Source of the DNA: Ectocarpus siliculosus
Lineage: Eukaryota; Sar; Phaeophyceae; Ectocarpales; Ectocarpaceae
NCBI GenBank assembly: GCA_000310025.1
Contig: FN649740.1
Span: 4,731,789 to 4,795,788 of the forward strand
Direction of reading: 5' to 3'
Length of the DNA: 64,000 nucleotides
Each line of letters begins with the position of its first letter. The stretch's first letter is position 1. The notes below the pieces were generated by a model. It was not told the origin of the DNA, searched no databases, and saw only the letters and a list, made by a program, of their open reading frames with translations. Below, one piece after another: positions 51,001-62,462 of this stretch. Made by a program: the position numbers and the translations under genes.

Positions 51001-53470
51001 ACTGCGAGTCCCACGTAGCAACGTACCTTCTCTATCGTGCGGTCGTCGGCGTGGGACCCCGCGATGTCGGCGAGGTGGTTCAGAAGGATCTTCACTGTCT
51101 CCGTCTTCCCCGCCCCGCTCTCGCCGCTGACCAAGATGCTCTGGTTCACGCCGTACGTTTGCAAGCCCTTGAAGGCCTGGGCACTCGTCGCGTAGACGTG
51201 TGGCGCCATGTCCGACCGCTTCGAGGCTTCCTTGTACCGTTGCCCGAGTTCCTGCACAAACAAAAAAAATGAGATAAGAGTCGTGGTCCCGGCTAAAGCG
51301 TTTCCCTGTAGCGGGATGCCTTAAATAGCGGGTTTCCCTGTAGCCGGGATGATCCCGGCTAAGCGCTTCCCTGTAGCGGGATGCCTTAAATAGCGGTCCA
51401 ACATCTCGTGGCACAGCAGCTGCACCTCGGTAGTCAAACTACCACACAACCGCCAATTGGGTTGATAGCGACGACGCCCTCAACAACGGTTAAAACATTG
51501 TGCGGCCCAATGGACCGCTAACCCGGGACCAAGACTAAACAGTAGAGAAAACATAAAAAAAAAATGAAACACGTGGAGAAGTGGCGAGCGAAGGGTACTG
51601 CCCTGAACTTTTGGAAGAAAAAGATAGAAATGAAAAAAGAAACGACACCCCGCGGACAAACGGAACCACAGATATATGTGTCTGCGCGCATGTGTGCTTG
51701 TTCAACCACCACGACCGCTGCAACCGGCTGACCAATGAAAATGCGAGCCCAGTTAAGATCCCCTGTAACTAAAACCTATGTACCATTTGTAGCATATGAC
51801 CCTACAGGTCCTAAGCATCCCAGCCTCGGTAACAAAAGCTCGGTACGGTACATACCTTCCCGTAGATGTCCAGCCACTGGTACGGGTTTATGGCGATGCA
51901 GATCTCTCCCGTGTACGTGTAGGGCAGCAGGCTCATGAAGCGCCTCCGGAGGTTGTAGAGGATGGCCGGCTCATGGAGGTGGTTCAGGGCACACATGTCC
52001 GCGACTCCCTTCCCATCCGCCGTTTCGGCGTTCTAAGCGCAAAAAGAAGAAAAAAAAAAGAGAGGAAAAATTCAGTATTGTATAGGCTTTTAACAGACTC
52101 AAAAATAAGCTCGGTTTCGAGCCGGTTACCCGCCAATCACGGGAAAGACTTCAGCACATAAATCCCTTTCGACTGTGGTTATATATATAACGGTTATTCT
52201 GTGTGTTTTTCAATACTTTCCGAAAAATATGTAAATGGCTTCATGTTGCTGTCTGGTGAATACAGATTCGTGTTACTTTTTTTTTATTTGATCAGTATCA
52301 CCCAACGAATCCATCTCTATCGAATAAAATAGTCTAAGATAGTCTTTTTTTATTTTTGATTCCGTGAGGTGGTTCGGTTCGCCGGGCTCTCGGAGTCTGA
52401 AACACGTCAGCCAGCTGTGTGGGCTGTTCACGCTTGGACAACGTCACGGCTGGCAGACCGTCAACTTTTCGAGCCCATATTGTTATCTTGCATCACCCCT
52501 TTTATTGTGACACTGCTGTGCTCCCAGTAGCCAACTTCGGAGGTCACCCCCCCAACACATCGCGGGATCCAACAATCACAACCATTCCATCATGACCGTC
52601 GCAAAACAAACATCCAACCCCCGCTCACCGCCTCAAAAGCCACTCCCTTCCCTACCCACCCTTACCGGAAACATGAGATGCCTGTTCTCGCCCCCGCCGA
52701 GATACACCAAGAAAATCGCGACATTGGTCATGGGACAAACACATCCCCCCCCTCCACACACAGGCCTCCGTCAGAGTACAACGGCCACACGACTCTCACA
52801 AACGACAAATGAGTATCCAGCGAAAGAAGCGAGTCCATGCCCCAAACGTCCGCCGGCACGCACGCTTCCAGTACTGTAGGAAACGAAAGTCCTATGGAAC
52901 ACCAAACCAAGCATGCCACCACGACTATCCTATTGGAACCCCCCCAAATCCCTTGTCAATACACTCCGCCCCCAGCCCGCACTTGAAAGTTGCCATCACC
53001 CCCCACTCGCATCGGGAGCGGGATCTCGCGCCCCAAAACCACGACCATAGCGCATCCGCCCCAAACATGCAATGTATACGCACCAAAGACCACCAACCCT
53101 GCAACCCTCCCCCCCCGTAATAAGCTTCAGCCATTGCCCCTTCCCCCGGGCCTTTGAGAGAGCCTGGTCCGGAGAGAACCCGGCGTGCTCCGTCCCGGCT
53201 TTGTAGGAATGCGAGGTCAATGGTCTAAAGACTACGTCATGCACGACTATGAGTACACCCCCCCCCCCTCCGGGCCTGTACCTGCAATGGGAGGGAGTCC
53301 ATGCCCTCAAACCCCGGCCCGGACGCATCGACAACCACGGAGCCGGTTACGCGCGGCTTGAGCCCACCCCGCTCCTGTGACCGCTCCACCTCAACCTCGA
53401 ACCTGGAGCCCCCCAGCGGGTGCATCACGGTTGCTCTTGCCCACGCGATGTCATCATCCGGCACGTACAC
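36520..53470 (-). CDS. Myosin heavy chain with C-terminal Tubby domain (5' partial)
   Basis: Exons, 5' to 3': 53470-53282, 52032-51856, 51251-51027, 50250-50044, 49468-49372, 48924-48794, 48292-48066, 47747-47552, 46904-46737, 46398-46267, 45999-45865, 45237-45070, 44643-44495, 43294-43207, 42755-42595, 42103-41929, 41214-41053, 40750-40547, 39353-39290, 39053-38887, 38545-38442, 37726-37564, 37078-36911, 36558-36520. Lengths and phases close at all 23 joins, giving about 1,231 aa without the first exon, which I could not find. The protein is an actin-based ATPase motor with neck and charged helix joined to a Tubby domain, a fold that in animals binds phosphoinositides and so could tether the motor to membrane cargo (inference). 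The 39461-39768 gap lies between exons 40750-40547 and 39353-39290; the phase 0 join still fits, but a small exon could be hidden there. Confidence 0.92.
36801..36959. repeat. Partial duplication of a Tubby exon end in the next intron
   Basis: 36801-36850 repeats 36911-36959 almost exactly. The original is the 3' end of exon 37078-36911 with its donor. The copy lies 110 bases downstream in sense, inside the last intron. Its donor has changed from CAG|GTATG to CAA|GTATC and an in-frame TAG has appeared. Confidence 0.85.
39461..39768. other. Assembly gap (308 N)
   Basis: The N run is preceded by a C run. It sits in a myosin intron at the linker/Tubby boundary, so a small exon could be hidden here. 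Confidence 0.97.
40547..42755 (-). other. IQ neck, charged single-alpha-helix and Gly/Ser linker of the myosin
   Basis: After the converter come one degenerate IQ-like stretch ([16 protein letters not shown]) and one clear IQ motif across the 42595/42103 splice (AQKLWRGHVDRQ). Next are about 45 residues of alternating Glu and Arg/Lys ([19 protein letters not shown]), typical of a stable single alpha helix that lengthens the lever arm rather than a dimerising coiled coil. The exons at 41214 and 40750 encode low-complexity Gly/Ser/Asp sequence with no recognised domain, forming a flexible linker to the Tubby domain. A monomeric motor is therefore likely (inference). Confidence 0.8.
41551..41735. 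repeat. Tandem 68-bp repeat, 2.7 copies
   Basis: Copies start at 41551, 41619 and 41687, each with AAAATACACCTTCG and ATAGAATATGTACAATATGA. They are nearly identical and lie in the intron between the myosin charged-helix and linker exons. Confidence 0.92.
43632..43662. repeat. Decamer tandem repeat
   Basis: Three copies of GCATCAATTT in a myosin intron. Confidence 0.85.
44314..44482. repeat. Tandem 83-bp duplication
   Basis: Two copies starting at 44314 and 44397, each beginning CATGCAGACAAACGTGTGAG and ending near GGACTTGGTACATCA, with few differences. They lie in the myosin intron directly after the donor of exon 44643-44495. Confidence 0.92.
48441..48472. repeat. (GGGT)n microsatellite
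   Basis: About seven GGGT units on the plus strand in a myosin intron. Confidence 0.88.
49932..50046. repeat. Minisatellite that multiplies a myosin 5' splice site
   Basis: The donor of exon 50250-50044 (sense TACCAG|GTGTGTG) is repeated at 49990 and 49938 in units of 54 and 52 bases, each ending GACTTCTTCTACCAG or close to it before a GT. The exon ends HIFYQ in the motor. Use of the second donor would add 18 codons with no stop; use of the third would shift the frame. Confidence 0.9.
50341..50450 (+). repeat. Dispersed SINE-like repeat, copy 2
   Basis: After a long G run comes TACTCATG, then GTAGTGGTTAGACCATTGAC, CTCGCATCCCTACC and CGGTACGACGGAGCG. It is more diverged than copies 1 and 3 and lies in a myosin intron, antisense to the gene. 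Confidence 0.55.
52362..52560. repeat. Dispersed ~190-bp repeat, copy 1
   Basis: Shares the ordered blocks TTCGCCGGGCTCTCGGAGTC, CACGTCAG, GTGTGGGCTGTTC, CTTGCATCA and CACCCC..TTTATTGTGACAC with 57590-57750, and more weakly with 57125-57320. Non-coding; class unknown. Confidence 0.55.
53158..53262 (-). repeat. Dispersed SINE-like repeat, copy 3
   Basis: Reverse complement of copy 1 (28771-28873) with few differences, ending in a C run on the plus strand. It lies in the intron after myosin exon 53470-53282, sense to the gene. Confidence 0.6.
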
Positions 53471-55337
53471 CTTTTGGGAGCAGTTGCAGTTGCGGGCGAA
53501 ACGGACAACAAAATTGGGTGGATCTGTGCGTGAGCGCTCCTCTCATCGACCGCGCTAATTGGTTGACCAATGAAAATACGACAGTCTCGTTGGGGTTGAA
53601 AACACCAAATGCCTCTCAAGGACATCATCTGGGACCCCGTGACGGAGCGTCATGGGAGAGGCTTAAGTTTTTCTCTCTCTGTGTGCGTGTTTAATTAATA
53701 TGAGCATCGACTGCGTTTACCCGACTGACCAATGAGAGTCGCCATTCAGTCTCTTTTGTGGTTTGTGGGCGATGCGTTTGTTTTCCATCTACTCTAGCCG
53801 CCAGTGTACATCCTTCGGTGTATTGTACCATAAGTTTGACGAATCGGCCGGAGCCACACACTACAGCACGGTAAAACAACAAAATTGGAGATTTTGCCTC
53901 GGAAACAGGAATACGGGCTGGTGTTGGTACACATCAGGTTGCAATCGCGCCTGGCACGTTCGTAGTACACCCACGACCAGATGATGGTGAGCCTCAAACA
54001 AGCCTCTGGCTTAAAGTACTACAGAGGCGGCCGTAGGCCTGAAACACGCCACATCCCCCCGTGCACTCTCAATTTCAGCCGCTGATGCCCCATCTGGTCA
54101 GGTCAAGACGTTTGCAACCCCCAGTCAACATACCTTTCGGTGTACATTTCTGACGTATCAGCCGGGGTCGCACACGAGGAAGGTCACGCAGGAGCTCTTC
54201 CATAATACTCCGTACTTCTTACATTGTACTTCGTTCATACTGTAGACACGTAAACGCCCATATTTTCATCACATCACACCTCCGAGAGTGAACAAACGTT
54301 GCGAAGTCCGTTTTGGTCTGGAGGAAAGGGTCAAGTTTGGTGCCTACAGCAGTCCCGATCGTTCTCCCTGCTATTTTAAGCGACTGCCCCGTATAGCTTG
54401 TAGCGAGCACAAAATCGCTGGGCACGACTGCACCCAAATCAAAGAGTAGCCGCCCAGAACGCATCACGTGGCTCTAAAGGGTCTCTTGGCGATTGGGTAT
54501 TCGAGCTTGAAATGTTGACTTACGGGTGTGTGATATAGTACGTCAAGTCATGTACGGTACTCTTGTTGGCATTCGAACACCGACCGGGCCCGCGTCTGTC
54601 TGCAAGTGCTGGCCGTGTCATAACCGTAGGACAGGGTGCGCTGTACAACAACCCAAGAACCCTCCTTCAATCTAGGTCAAGCAGCAAATTTGCCCCTAAC
54701 GAGACTGTCGAGTTCGGCCAATAGCAAGAGAGCATGAACTCAATGCCAGAATTCGTCGTTTTCGGACAGGACGACAAAATACCCCAGATGGTCGCCTTCC
54801 CAAGAGTTTCCTTTAAGCCGCTTGTGCATAAGAGTGACAAATATTTTCGTTGACCAGCCGGTCAGCGCGGTCAATACAAAAACATGCTCAAAACAGCAGT
54901 GAGGGTAACGTGGAACGGGAAGACTTGGGACAAGAATCGGACGAGAGGGTGCAGCGACGGGTGTGGCGCTGTCGTGCGTGCTTTTAACTTCCAGACTACA
55001 TGCACCACTACCGCAAGGCGGTTCAAACAGCATCCAGATCCACGCCCTTCCGAGAACACATGAGCAGCCGTCCCTACTCTGAGGACGCTCATGATTTTTC
55101 TCCAGAAAGTGAAATACAGTATTAATAAAAGCGGGCATGTGTCCTAAATATGATACAGCAGCGGCATACCCTCAATTTGTTCAGTCATTTTGCGGGGGAA
55201 TGCCATGCTCCATAAAACATGGGAGACCATGATGCGGGAAGTGTCCCTATCCTCGGTCTGGCGTCCTTCAAGCGGGTATGTATCACCCTGTCCCAAACTC
55301 ACTATCTCCGCGGAAGGTAGAGGCAATGCATAACACG
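53471..55337. other. Upstream region of the myosin gene
   Basis: The first coding exon of the myosin must lie here or beyond. The frame of exon 53470 stays open only to a TGA near 53545 with no ATG, so a separate 5' exon is needed. I could not identify it. Two short copies of a motif with TTGACCAATGA and AGCGCGGTCGA/CAAT are present. No other gene is seen. Confidence 0.45.
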
Positions 55338-57102
55338 TAATCCCTCTGGTCCGAAATAAAACAAGATCGGTTGGAACAAAATGCGGTCTAACTCGGGCCC
55401 ATCTTGGATTTTTTCCGAACCGTTTCTTTTGTTCGTTTCGCCGCGCTCAGGCGGAACGCGCAGAACCGATTTTCTGTGAACCCTCCACGAAAGAGGTTCT
55501 CCCACCCCAACAGCAGTCGCTCGAAATCACCACCCCAACTGAAATTTGAACCTCCGGTCAAGAGCCTTCCTGCCCATCACTTGACTTGACTAAGCATGCC
55601 CGCCAGGGGGGATGCTTCGCGGGTGCCAAAATGCAAGAGTCTCAACGCAGAGGAGAAAAATGCCGTGATTCTGCACACCTCTCCTCGCTCGCAGCAGAGA
55701 TGGGATCCTGAAGCGAGTTGCGTACGAGCAAGCCGCGGAGAAGTTCGGTTGATATCGCAATGGCAGTCCATCAAGAGAGTGTGGAAGAAGCACGATACGC
55801 AGGACAGCAGGGGTGGCGAGCCCGCAGCTCGCAAGCGGTCGCAAGGGGAAAAGCGGGAGGAAGGGCATTCCCCCTGGAAGAGTTGCGTACGCGTCTTCGT
55901 GATACAGTATCCCGCTGAACGACCGCACCACACAGCGCCGCTTGGCTGCGGCGCTCGGGTCCCAAAACCACGCTCCTTATGCTAGAAACCTCAAGAAACT
56001 TGGATTGAGGGAACACTCGAAGGCGCTCAAGCCTTATCTCACAATCCAGGGGAAACTTGACAGGCTGAGGTGAGTGCAACGGTGGGAGCGGATACCAGCA
56101 GACGGTTCTTGAGTGGTGCACGACCTCATGGACTTCGTCCACGTGGACGATAAATGGTTCTGTCTCTTGAAGGACGGGCGGAAGACTTCTGCCTATCCTT
56201 GAAGAGATAGAACCACTTCTCATCCACGTGGACCAAGTCCATGAAGTTCTCTGTACATCCTTGAAGAGACAGAACCACTTCAACCACGTGAACAAGTCCA
56301 TGAGGTCGTGCGCTACTCTAGAACCGTCCGCTGCTTCCGCACCGACCGTTGCACTCACCTCAGCCTGTCAAGTTTCCCCTGGACGGTGTGATACGTCTTT
56401 GTCGCGTTCGAGTGTTCCCTCAATCCAAGTTTCTTGAGGTTTCTAGCATAAGGAGCGTGGTTTTGGGACCCCAGCGCCGCAGCCGAGCGGCGCTGTGTGG
56501 CGCGGTCGTTCAGCGGGATACTGCATCACGCGGGCGCGTACGCAACTCTTCCATGGGGAATGCCCTTCCTCCCGCTTTTCCCCTTGCGACCGCTTGCGAG
56601 CTGCGGGCTCGCCACCCCTGCTGTGTCCTGCGTATCGTGCTTCTTCCACACTCTCTTGATGGACTGCCATTGCGATATCAACCGAACTTCTCCGCGGCTT
56701 GCTCGTACGCAACTCGCTTCAGGATCCCATCTCTGCTGCGAGCGAGGAGAGGTGTGCAAAATCACGGCATTTTTCTCCTCTGCCTTGAGATTCTTGCGTT
56801 CTGACACACGTGAAGCATTCCCGCTCGCGGGCATGCTTAGTCAAGTCAAGTGATGGGCAGGAAGGCTCTTGACCGGAGGTTCAAACTTCAAAGTTGGGGT
56901 GGTGATTTCGAGCGACTGCTGATGGAGTGGGAGCACCTTTTTCGTGGAGGGTTGATAGAAAAAATGGTTCTGCGTGTTCCGCCTGAGCGCGGCGAAACCA
57001 ACAAAAGAAACGGCTCGGGAAAAGTCCAAGATGGGCCCGAGTTAGACCGCATTTTGTTCTAACCGATCTTACTATACTCCGTATTTCGAGCCAGAGGGAG
57101 TA
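55338..57102. mobile_element. Inverted pair of decayed Tc1/mariner-like elements
   Basis: Two similar arms (about 55338-56185 and 57102-56250) face each other. Outer ends read TAATCCCTCTGGTCCGAAAT and, inverted, TACTCCCTCTGGCTCGAAAT, resembling mariner/Stowaway termini (CTCCCTCYGT.CC.AAAT) with flanking TA. Each arm carries remnants of the transposase N-terminal half: LNAEEKNAV, a helix-turn-helix end SIKRVWKK, HSKALKPYLT and the first catalytic block FVHVDDKWF or LVHVDEKWFYLFKD. Stops and frameshifts are frequent, and the second half of the transposase (the remaining DDE/D residues) is absent, so it cannot be autonomous. The direct repeat ATGCATAAC lies just outside both ends. Confidence 0.8.
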
Positions 57103-57124
57103 TGCATAACTGGCGTAGTTTGCT

Positions 57125-57320
57125 CTTCTTGGTCCGTTGCGATTCGCTGGGCTCTTCGAGTCAAAGCATGCGAGTGAGCAGTGTGAGCGGCCACCACGGG
57201 CAGTTGGCAGCCGGCTGTGGGCTGTGGTCCTGCTCCCTGCTTTTATTTTCGTCTTGCATCATCACCCCTACATGACTCACATTTCATGGGCCCACTTCTC
57301 CGGAGGGATCACGTGTAGGG
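57125..57320. repeat. Dispersed ~190-bp repeat, copy 2
   Basis: TTCGCTGGGCTCTTCGAGTC, GCTGTGGGCTG and CTTGCATCATCACCCCTAC match copies 1 and 3 in order. It abuts the mariner-like pair. Confidence 0.5.
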
Positions 57321-57589
57321 TGTGAATACTTGTAATAATATTCTTGCTCGTGTACGAATGTGTACAATGCAGGAGTGGCTACGCATAACCCTGACGCTGT
57401 GTGGGATGTGCATGGACGCAACGTCTGCCAGTGCACACGAAGCGCACAGCACGCAAAGCATGTGAGCGTGGGTCTATGTGTGCGTGTGCGCTTGTTGTGT
57501 TCGTCCGATCCATTTGCTGCCAGCCTGGTACATACTGCTGTAGGCTGTAGTAAAACAACGACTGCTGTGTGCAGATTTGGAAGATTTTC

Positions 57590-57750
57590 TTTCTTTGTTC
57601 GTTGAGGTTCGCTGGGGCTCTTCGGGTCGAGAAGCACGTCAGGTGTGTGGGCTGTTCCTGCTGCCTGGTTTGATTGTGCCACCTTGCATCAATCACCCTG
57701 TTTATGACACGTTGCTCTCATAACCCTCGTCGGAGCGATCACCTCTATCA
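57590..57750. repeat. Dispersed ~190-bp repeat, copy 3
   Basis: TTCGCTGGGGCTCTTCGGGTC, CACGTCAG, GTGTGGGCTGTTC, CTTGCATCAATCACCC and TTTATGACAC match copy 1 in order. It is 270 bases from copy 2. Confidence 0.55.
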
Positions 57751-60700
57751 TACATATCTACATGGTTGACTGGTAGTATGTGTTGTACCAGCAGCAGCAT
57801 GCATGCACGACGAAGCAGAAGTATTTTTTCTTCTAGAACAAAACAACGAGCCTATCATCTCTACAGCATTTCCACCGACGAGCCCAGTTTTATGGACCAC
57901 CTTGTCACCTTTCCTCCTGAGGTTGGCCTATTCATACACCACCGGGTTCCGCAAAAATAGAGAGGGTGCTGCTGAACCTTGGACCCATTTCCTCTGTTAC
58001 ATTAACACTGCATACTATACGTTTGTGTATATATTCGTGAAGTGTGTGCAATGCCAGAAAAAACACCTGTTTCTTCCAGCTCGCTGCTTCATTTTCTCGC
58101 CGCACAGCTTTAGCATTTTTGTGACCACGGGCCGAGTCTTCGCTAGATATTGGGATTTGCAACTGACACGAGTTTAATGTGAAGAAAAACAACAAACAAC
58201 AACAACAGCAGACAGGGCACCCGAACAGCAGTACCCCCCGAAACTTTTTGAAAGCTTCCATTTTTTCTTGCGCGGCCCCTCAAACAAACACCCTTCTTCC
58301 ATTCCCCTGCCATCCACACAAACACACCCGGTGAGAAGCAGTGAGAAGGGAGAAGCACACAAGACCCCAAACGCCGAAGCGTGCGGAACCGAACTTCCTG
58401 AACCGAAAAATTCCTGCTCTTGGAACAGGTAAACTACCTGCAGATTGTATACAAACACAGAACAGAGGGGACCGCTGCTGCATTGTTTGCCCGTCAACTA
58501 ACCAAGCGTCGTCACCGCCCGACCGGCTGCTGCGTTGACATCGTTACGGACGATAAGGATTGACCAAGCCCGGGCTACTGCTGCACTTTCGAGAGGAGTC
58601 TGACTGTTGCTCACGTTCAGAGGTGGGGCCAGCAGCAGCAGCAGCAGCAGCAGCCGGAGTGACAAAAATCACGAAGACAGGAAAGCTGCTGCGACTTCGC
58701 CCAAAACGATTAAAACAATATGGGAAAAAAATCAATTGGGAAAAAAAAAAAAAGCGCGCCTCGTTCTTGCACAGCAGTACGTACAACACCACAGTTCGAT
58801 ACAGCAGCAGGACTGCTGCCCACTCCACCCCCCACACTACATCGTGAATTCCGCGCTTCGGAAGGGAGCACGAAACAAGGCGTGCGCCGCGTTCCGCCAA
58901 CAACCGGTGGACGGCCAAAGGACGGCGGCACTTCTTTGGCTCTCTCAGATCCTTCCTATTCTTGAAAAACTGGTGTACTTGTCACAAGTGCAATCCTACA
59001 AAATACTCTGCTTGTGTTTTGATGAAATGGTGTGTATGTGAAAATTAGAGCAGTGGGGGTTGATTCCGACGTCAGACCAAAAGGGGCAAAAGACGGTTGT
59101 GGGGGGAAATGTGCCAAAGATAGAGAGATAACGCTCGTACTTATCGTAAAAAAAGGGCAGCGAGGGAAAGGGTAAAGCGGGGGCGTTCCCTCACCCCCGT
59201 AGCTTGCCTGCTGCGTTGTTGGGGGAAAGATGGACTGCTTGCTAAGGAGAGGTGGCCTCACATGGGCTGTATGTGTAGGTGCGCAACTCGAATTTTCAGG
59301 GGGAAAAGAGAGAAAGCGGCGGGGGGAAAAAGCAGGTAGCTGAGAGAAATAGAGTCTCGCGCAAAAAATCCATTACCACAGACAGGGAGTATCAGACGGC
59401 TAGCCGCAGTAGCTGACACTACACCAAGGGCGTGGTGTCGTGCTCGCAGCTCAAGAAGGTACGAAACGCTATGTGGCTCGGAGATTTGCTGTGTGTGTGG
59501 TGAAAGGCTGTTTTTGTCATACGTGCCCTACCGCTGCCTACAGGCAACATTTTTCCTGATTCTAGGAAAAAGATGCAGTCGTGCTTGCTCATTGCACACA
59601 TCACGCCCTGCTGCACGTATCTCCTCCCTCTCTTTTCACACACCTTCTGCCCCTCGATGACTCCTTCCACATTGACCGCCGCTTTGTCTCTCCCTCGTCC
59701 GTTGGTCATCCTCGCCATGCTCACGCTGCAGCGGCGCTACACAGAACCCACGCTTTCTTCTTGCTTGCGCCAGCAGCAGCAGCAGCGCTTCCCGCTGCAC
59801 AGAAGCAAAGCTCCTCCTGTCTATGGATCTGAGGTTTCTCCTGCGCCTCTTGCCCCGTCAGCAAGCAGCGTGTTGACTCAGCGAGGCTATTCCCGCCAGA
59901 CCTCTCTCAGACACGAAGGAGCACGCGGGGTTGGAACTCAAGAAGACGGTCGAATTTGACGAGGTTTTCGGTGATAGGTGATCGGCAGTGATTCCTGAGT
60001 TTGCCCATGCGCGGGCGCCGTGGGGGGTGGGTATACCTGCCGCAGGGGCTCCGTGGAGGATAATTCCTTGACATGATGGCCGCAATGATGATGACACTGG
60101 CTGCATGGATGTGATTCCAGTTTCACAGACGAAGGATTCCGCACGACGAGGTGGTTGCCCTTTTTCTGCGTGGCCTGGCTGGGCAGGGGAGAAGCAGCAA
60201 CAGCAGAGGGAGAGAAACAAGCCGGCAACAGAACGAAAATGAGAAAAGAATCAAGCACGATGGACCTAGAGATACATCTTACATCCTGCTGTTGTTGATG
60301 ATCCACGTATTAATAGACTATATGCATACCGCGTGTGGGTGTCCACGTCCGAAAGTCCGCACGACGCTAATTACCAATACCGACGGTAGAAGAGTAGACA
60401 TTAATGATGGTGACTTGATTGTTGCGGTGCAGCAGCGAATGATGGCGCTATCCGGCCCCCTTTTCCACCCAACCATGGTAGTGCTCAATCGCAAATTTTA
60501 GTCTGCAGCTGTATACATACGTGATACCATGATCCGCAAGCAATGAACCGGGAGGATGGAGGGCGAACGTACAACAAGTAGTATAGGACAACAAGTAGGA
60601 AACGTTATATCATCGTCGTCAGTGGCCGTACTCATACCGCCACGAAGTAAAAGTATTTCATGCTACCGAGCGTCCCTTTTGGGTGAATGATGATGAGGTG

Positions 60701-62308
60701 CGTCTGTTCTTACATTTGATTAGATAGAATTCACGGCTGTGCTTGGCTGTTTGGATTCGACCTATACGGAAGATGACGCTCTTTATTGTCATCTTCCATA
60801 GGATTCGACCGGTGCGCGGTGCCGATGGTTTTGGAAGGCGGATGAGGCATGTTTCTGCTCCAACTGTGACAATCGCTGCCTCACAGTAGTCCTGATGGGT
60901 GCGCACACTCATCTCCCCCCCCTTCGGCGACAAACAACTGGGAGGCACATGCACAGGTCGGCCGGTTCGTCGTTTCATAAAAAAAAAGTTGAGCTATCGT
61001 CTTCGCGCCGATGACAGAAAACCCCACCGAAAACCTGCGTGGCGCTTGCTCTCTTTCCAGAATCTCCTGTTCTGCACTCCCTAAGGAAGAAGACAAGAAT
61101 TTCCGTCGTAACAAGGGTGAGCAAGATTGGCCATCTATGTCGCTTCGTGTTGAACACACACACACACACCTTGTAGATAGAAAATAGGAGTTTTGTCTAC
61201 AACTTCAACCTACACCCCCACCCACACGCACACATTCATGCCGCCCTGCTGCCTGACGAAAAACTCACACAACCTCAACGCGCCATGTATTTACCCCGTC
61301 AACGCGGAGTCCTACCTCCCTCAACTTGAGTGTCCCTTACCGTACAAAGGCAAGGACTAGGCAAGCGAAGAACTATCTCGTCTGTTCTTGGCTCCGCTCG
61401 CAAGAACATGCACTTGTGCCATTTTTGTGACCCCACCCATTCTACATGCATGCCCAAAAAGAACTACCTGTCACCATCTACAATCTCCTGTTTCTGAGAC
61501 ACGCAAGCACAACCTTAAAAACTTCGAGTGGATACAGATAGCGCCATGCGATTTCATGTTTCTGTAGCAAACACGTTTGTTTCTTTCCACCTAGCGCCAA
61601 GGAGCTCAAAACAGCTAACGGCGGTTCCACTGGTAGTGTCCCGCCGACCGGAAGTTCGTGCACTGTTCGTGGAAGCTAAGGAGTATTCCCTTCGACAATA
61701 CCCTTCGCGCGTGCCCCCGTTCCCTGCTGTCACCGTTGGCGGGTGTGAACCCATTCGCCCCCCCGGCTAAATCGAATCTAAAACATCGAATCTAAAACAA
61801 CGATACCTAGGGCGATACAGGCTCAAGCGCGATGTGGAGGACTCGGCTCCATGAGTGGGCTGCGCTGCGCCCGCGAAAAGTTAGCAAAAACACCCCCAAG
61901 ACTGCCCCGATTGCCTCGACTAGGCAGGAATACGAGAAATAGTCACGGCGCGCCCCACACGCGTGCACAGCCCAGCATCTCCGGCCCCTTGGAGGCCATA
62001 CACGGTTGCACCGACCGTAGCAAGCGGTGAGATACGTGCACTACCATTCGTCTCGAGCAAGAACCCATCCTATTGGAGGCTTGGCTTGGTGACTGGAGAC
62101 ACCTCTGGGGCGAGACATCCAACGCCGGTCACATGGGCAGGCGTTTCGAAAAAGTTCGAGTGTCGAGGCGAGTCCATCGGCCATCTCCATAGGGGGCTAT
62201 TGTCCAAGCGCTTTTGCCATAACCTCTGCCGGCAGTCTAGCCCGGCTGCGGCTATCTCATTGGTATAGCCGGCCACCCAAACGACACCTTGACGGTCATA
62301 CCCTACAT

Positions 62309-62462
62309 AGCATGCCCTCCAAACTTGGCGGCTACCTTCAAGCCGTTGCTAACAACGACGACAGCACCAAACCTCCCGACTAGAAACGCCTAAAAAAACA
62401 TGACGGCTACCCGTAGCATGCCTGGCGGCCATCTTCCAAGCCGTTGCTGACAACGACGACGT
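62309..62462. repeat. Diverged direct repeat
   Basis: TAGCATGCC..., GGCGGC, CTTC..AAGCCGTTGCT and AACGACGAC occur in the same order at about 62309-62362 and 62415-62462. Confidence 0.6.

Larger units (their letters stand above)
42595..53470 (-). other. Myosin motor domain
   Basis: The region starts with an SH3-like subdomain ([15 protein letters not shown]). The motor has [12 protein letters not shown]-loop [12 protein letters not shown], switch [14 protein letters not shown], switch II and relay [20 protein letters not shown], actin-binding [20 protein letters not shown], the [10 protein letters not shown] stretch, the SH1 region and converter NTKVYFRAG. All ATP-contact loops look intact, so the motor should be active. 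At the TEDS-rule position of the cardiomyopathy loop ([10 protein letters not shown] before DGLAK) I read Lys, not Thr, Glu, Asp or Ser (alignment by eye). I cannot assign a class. Confidence 0.93.
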
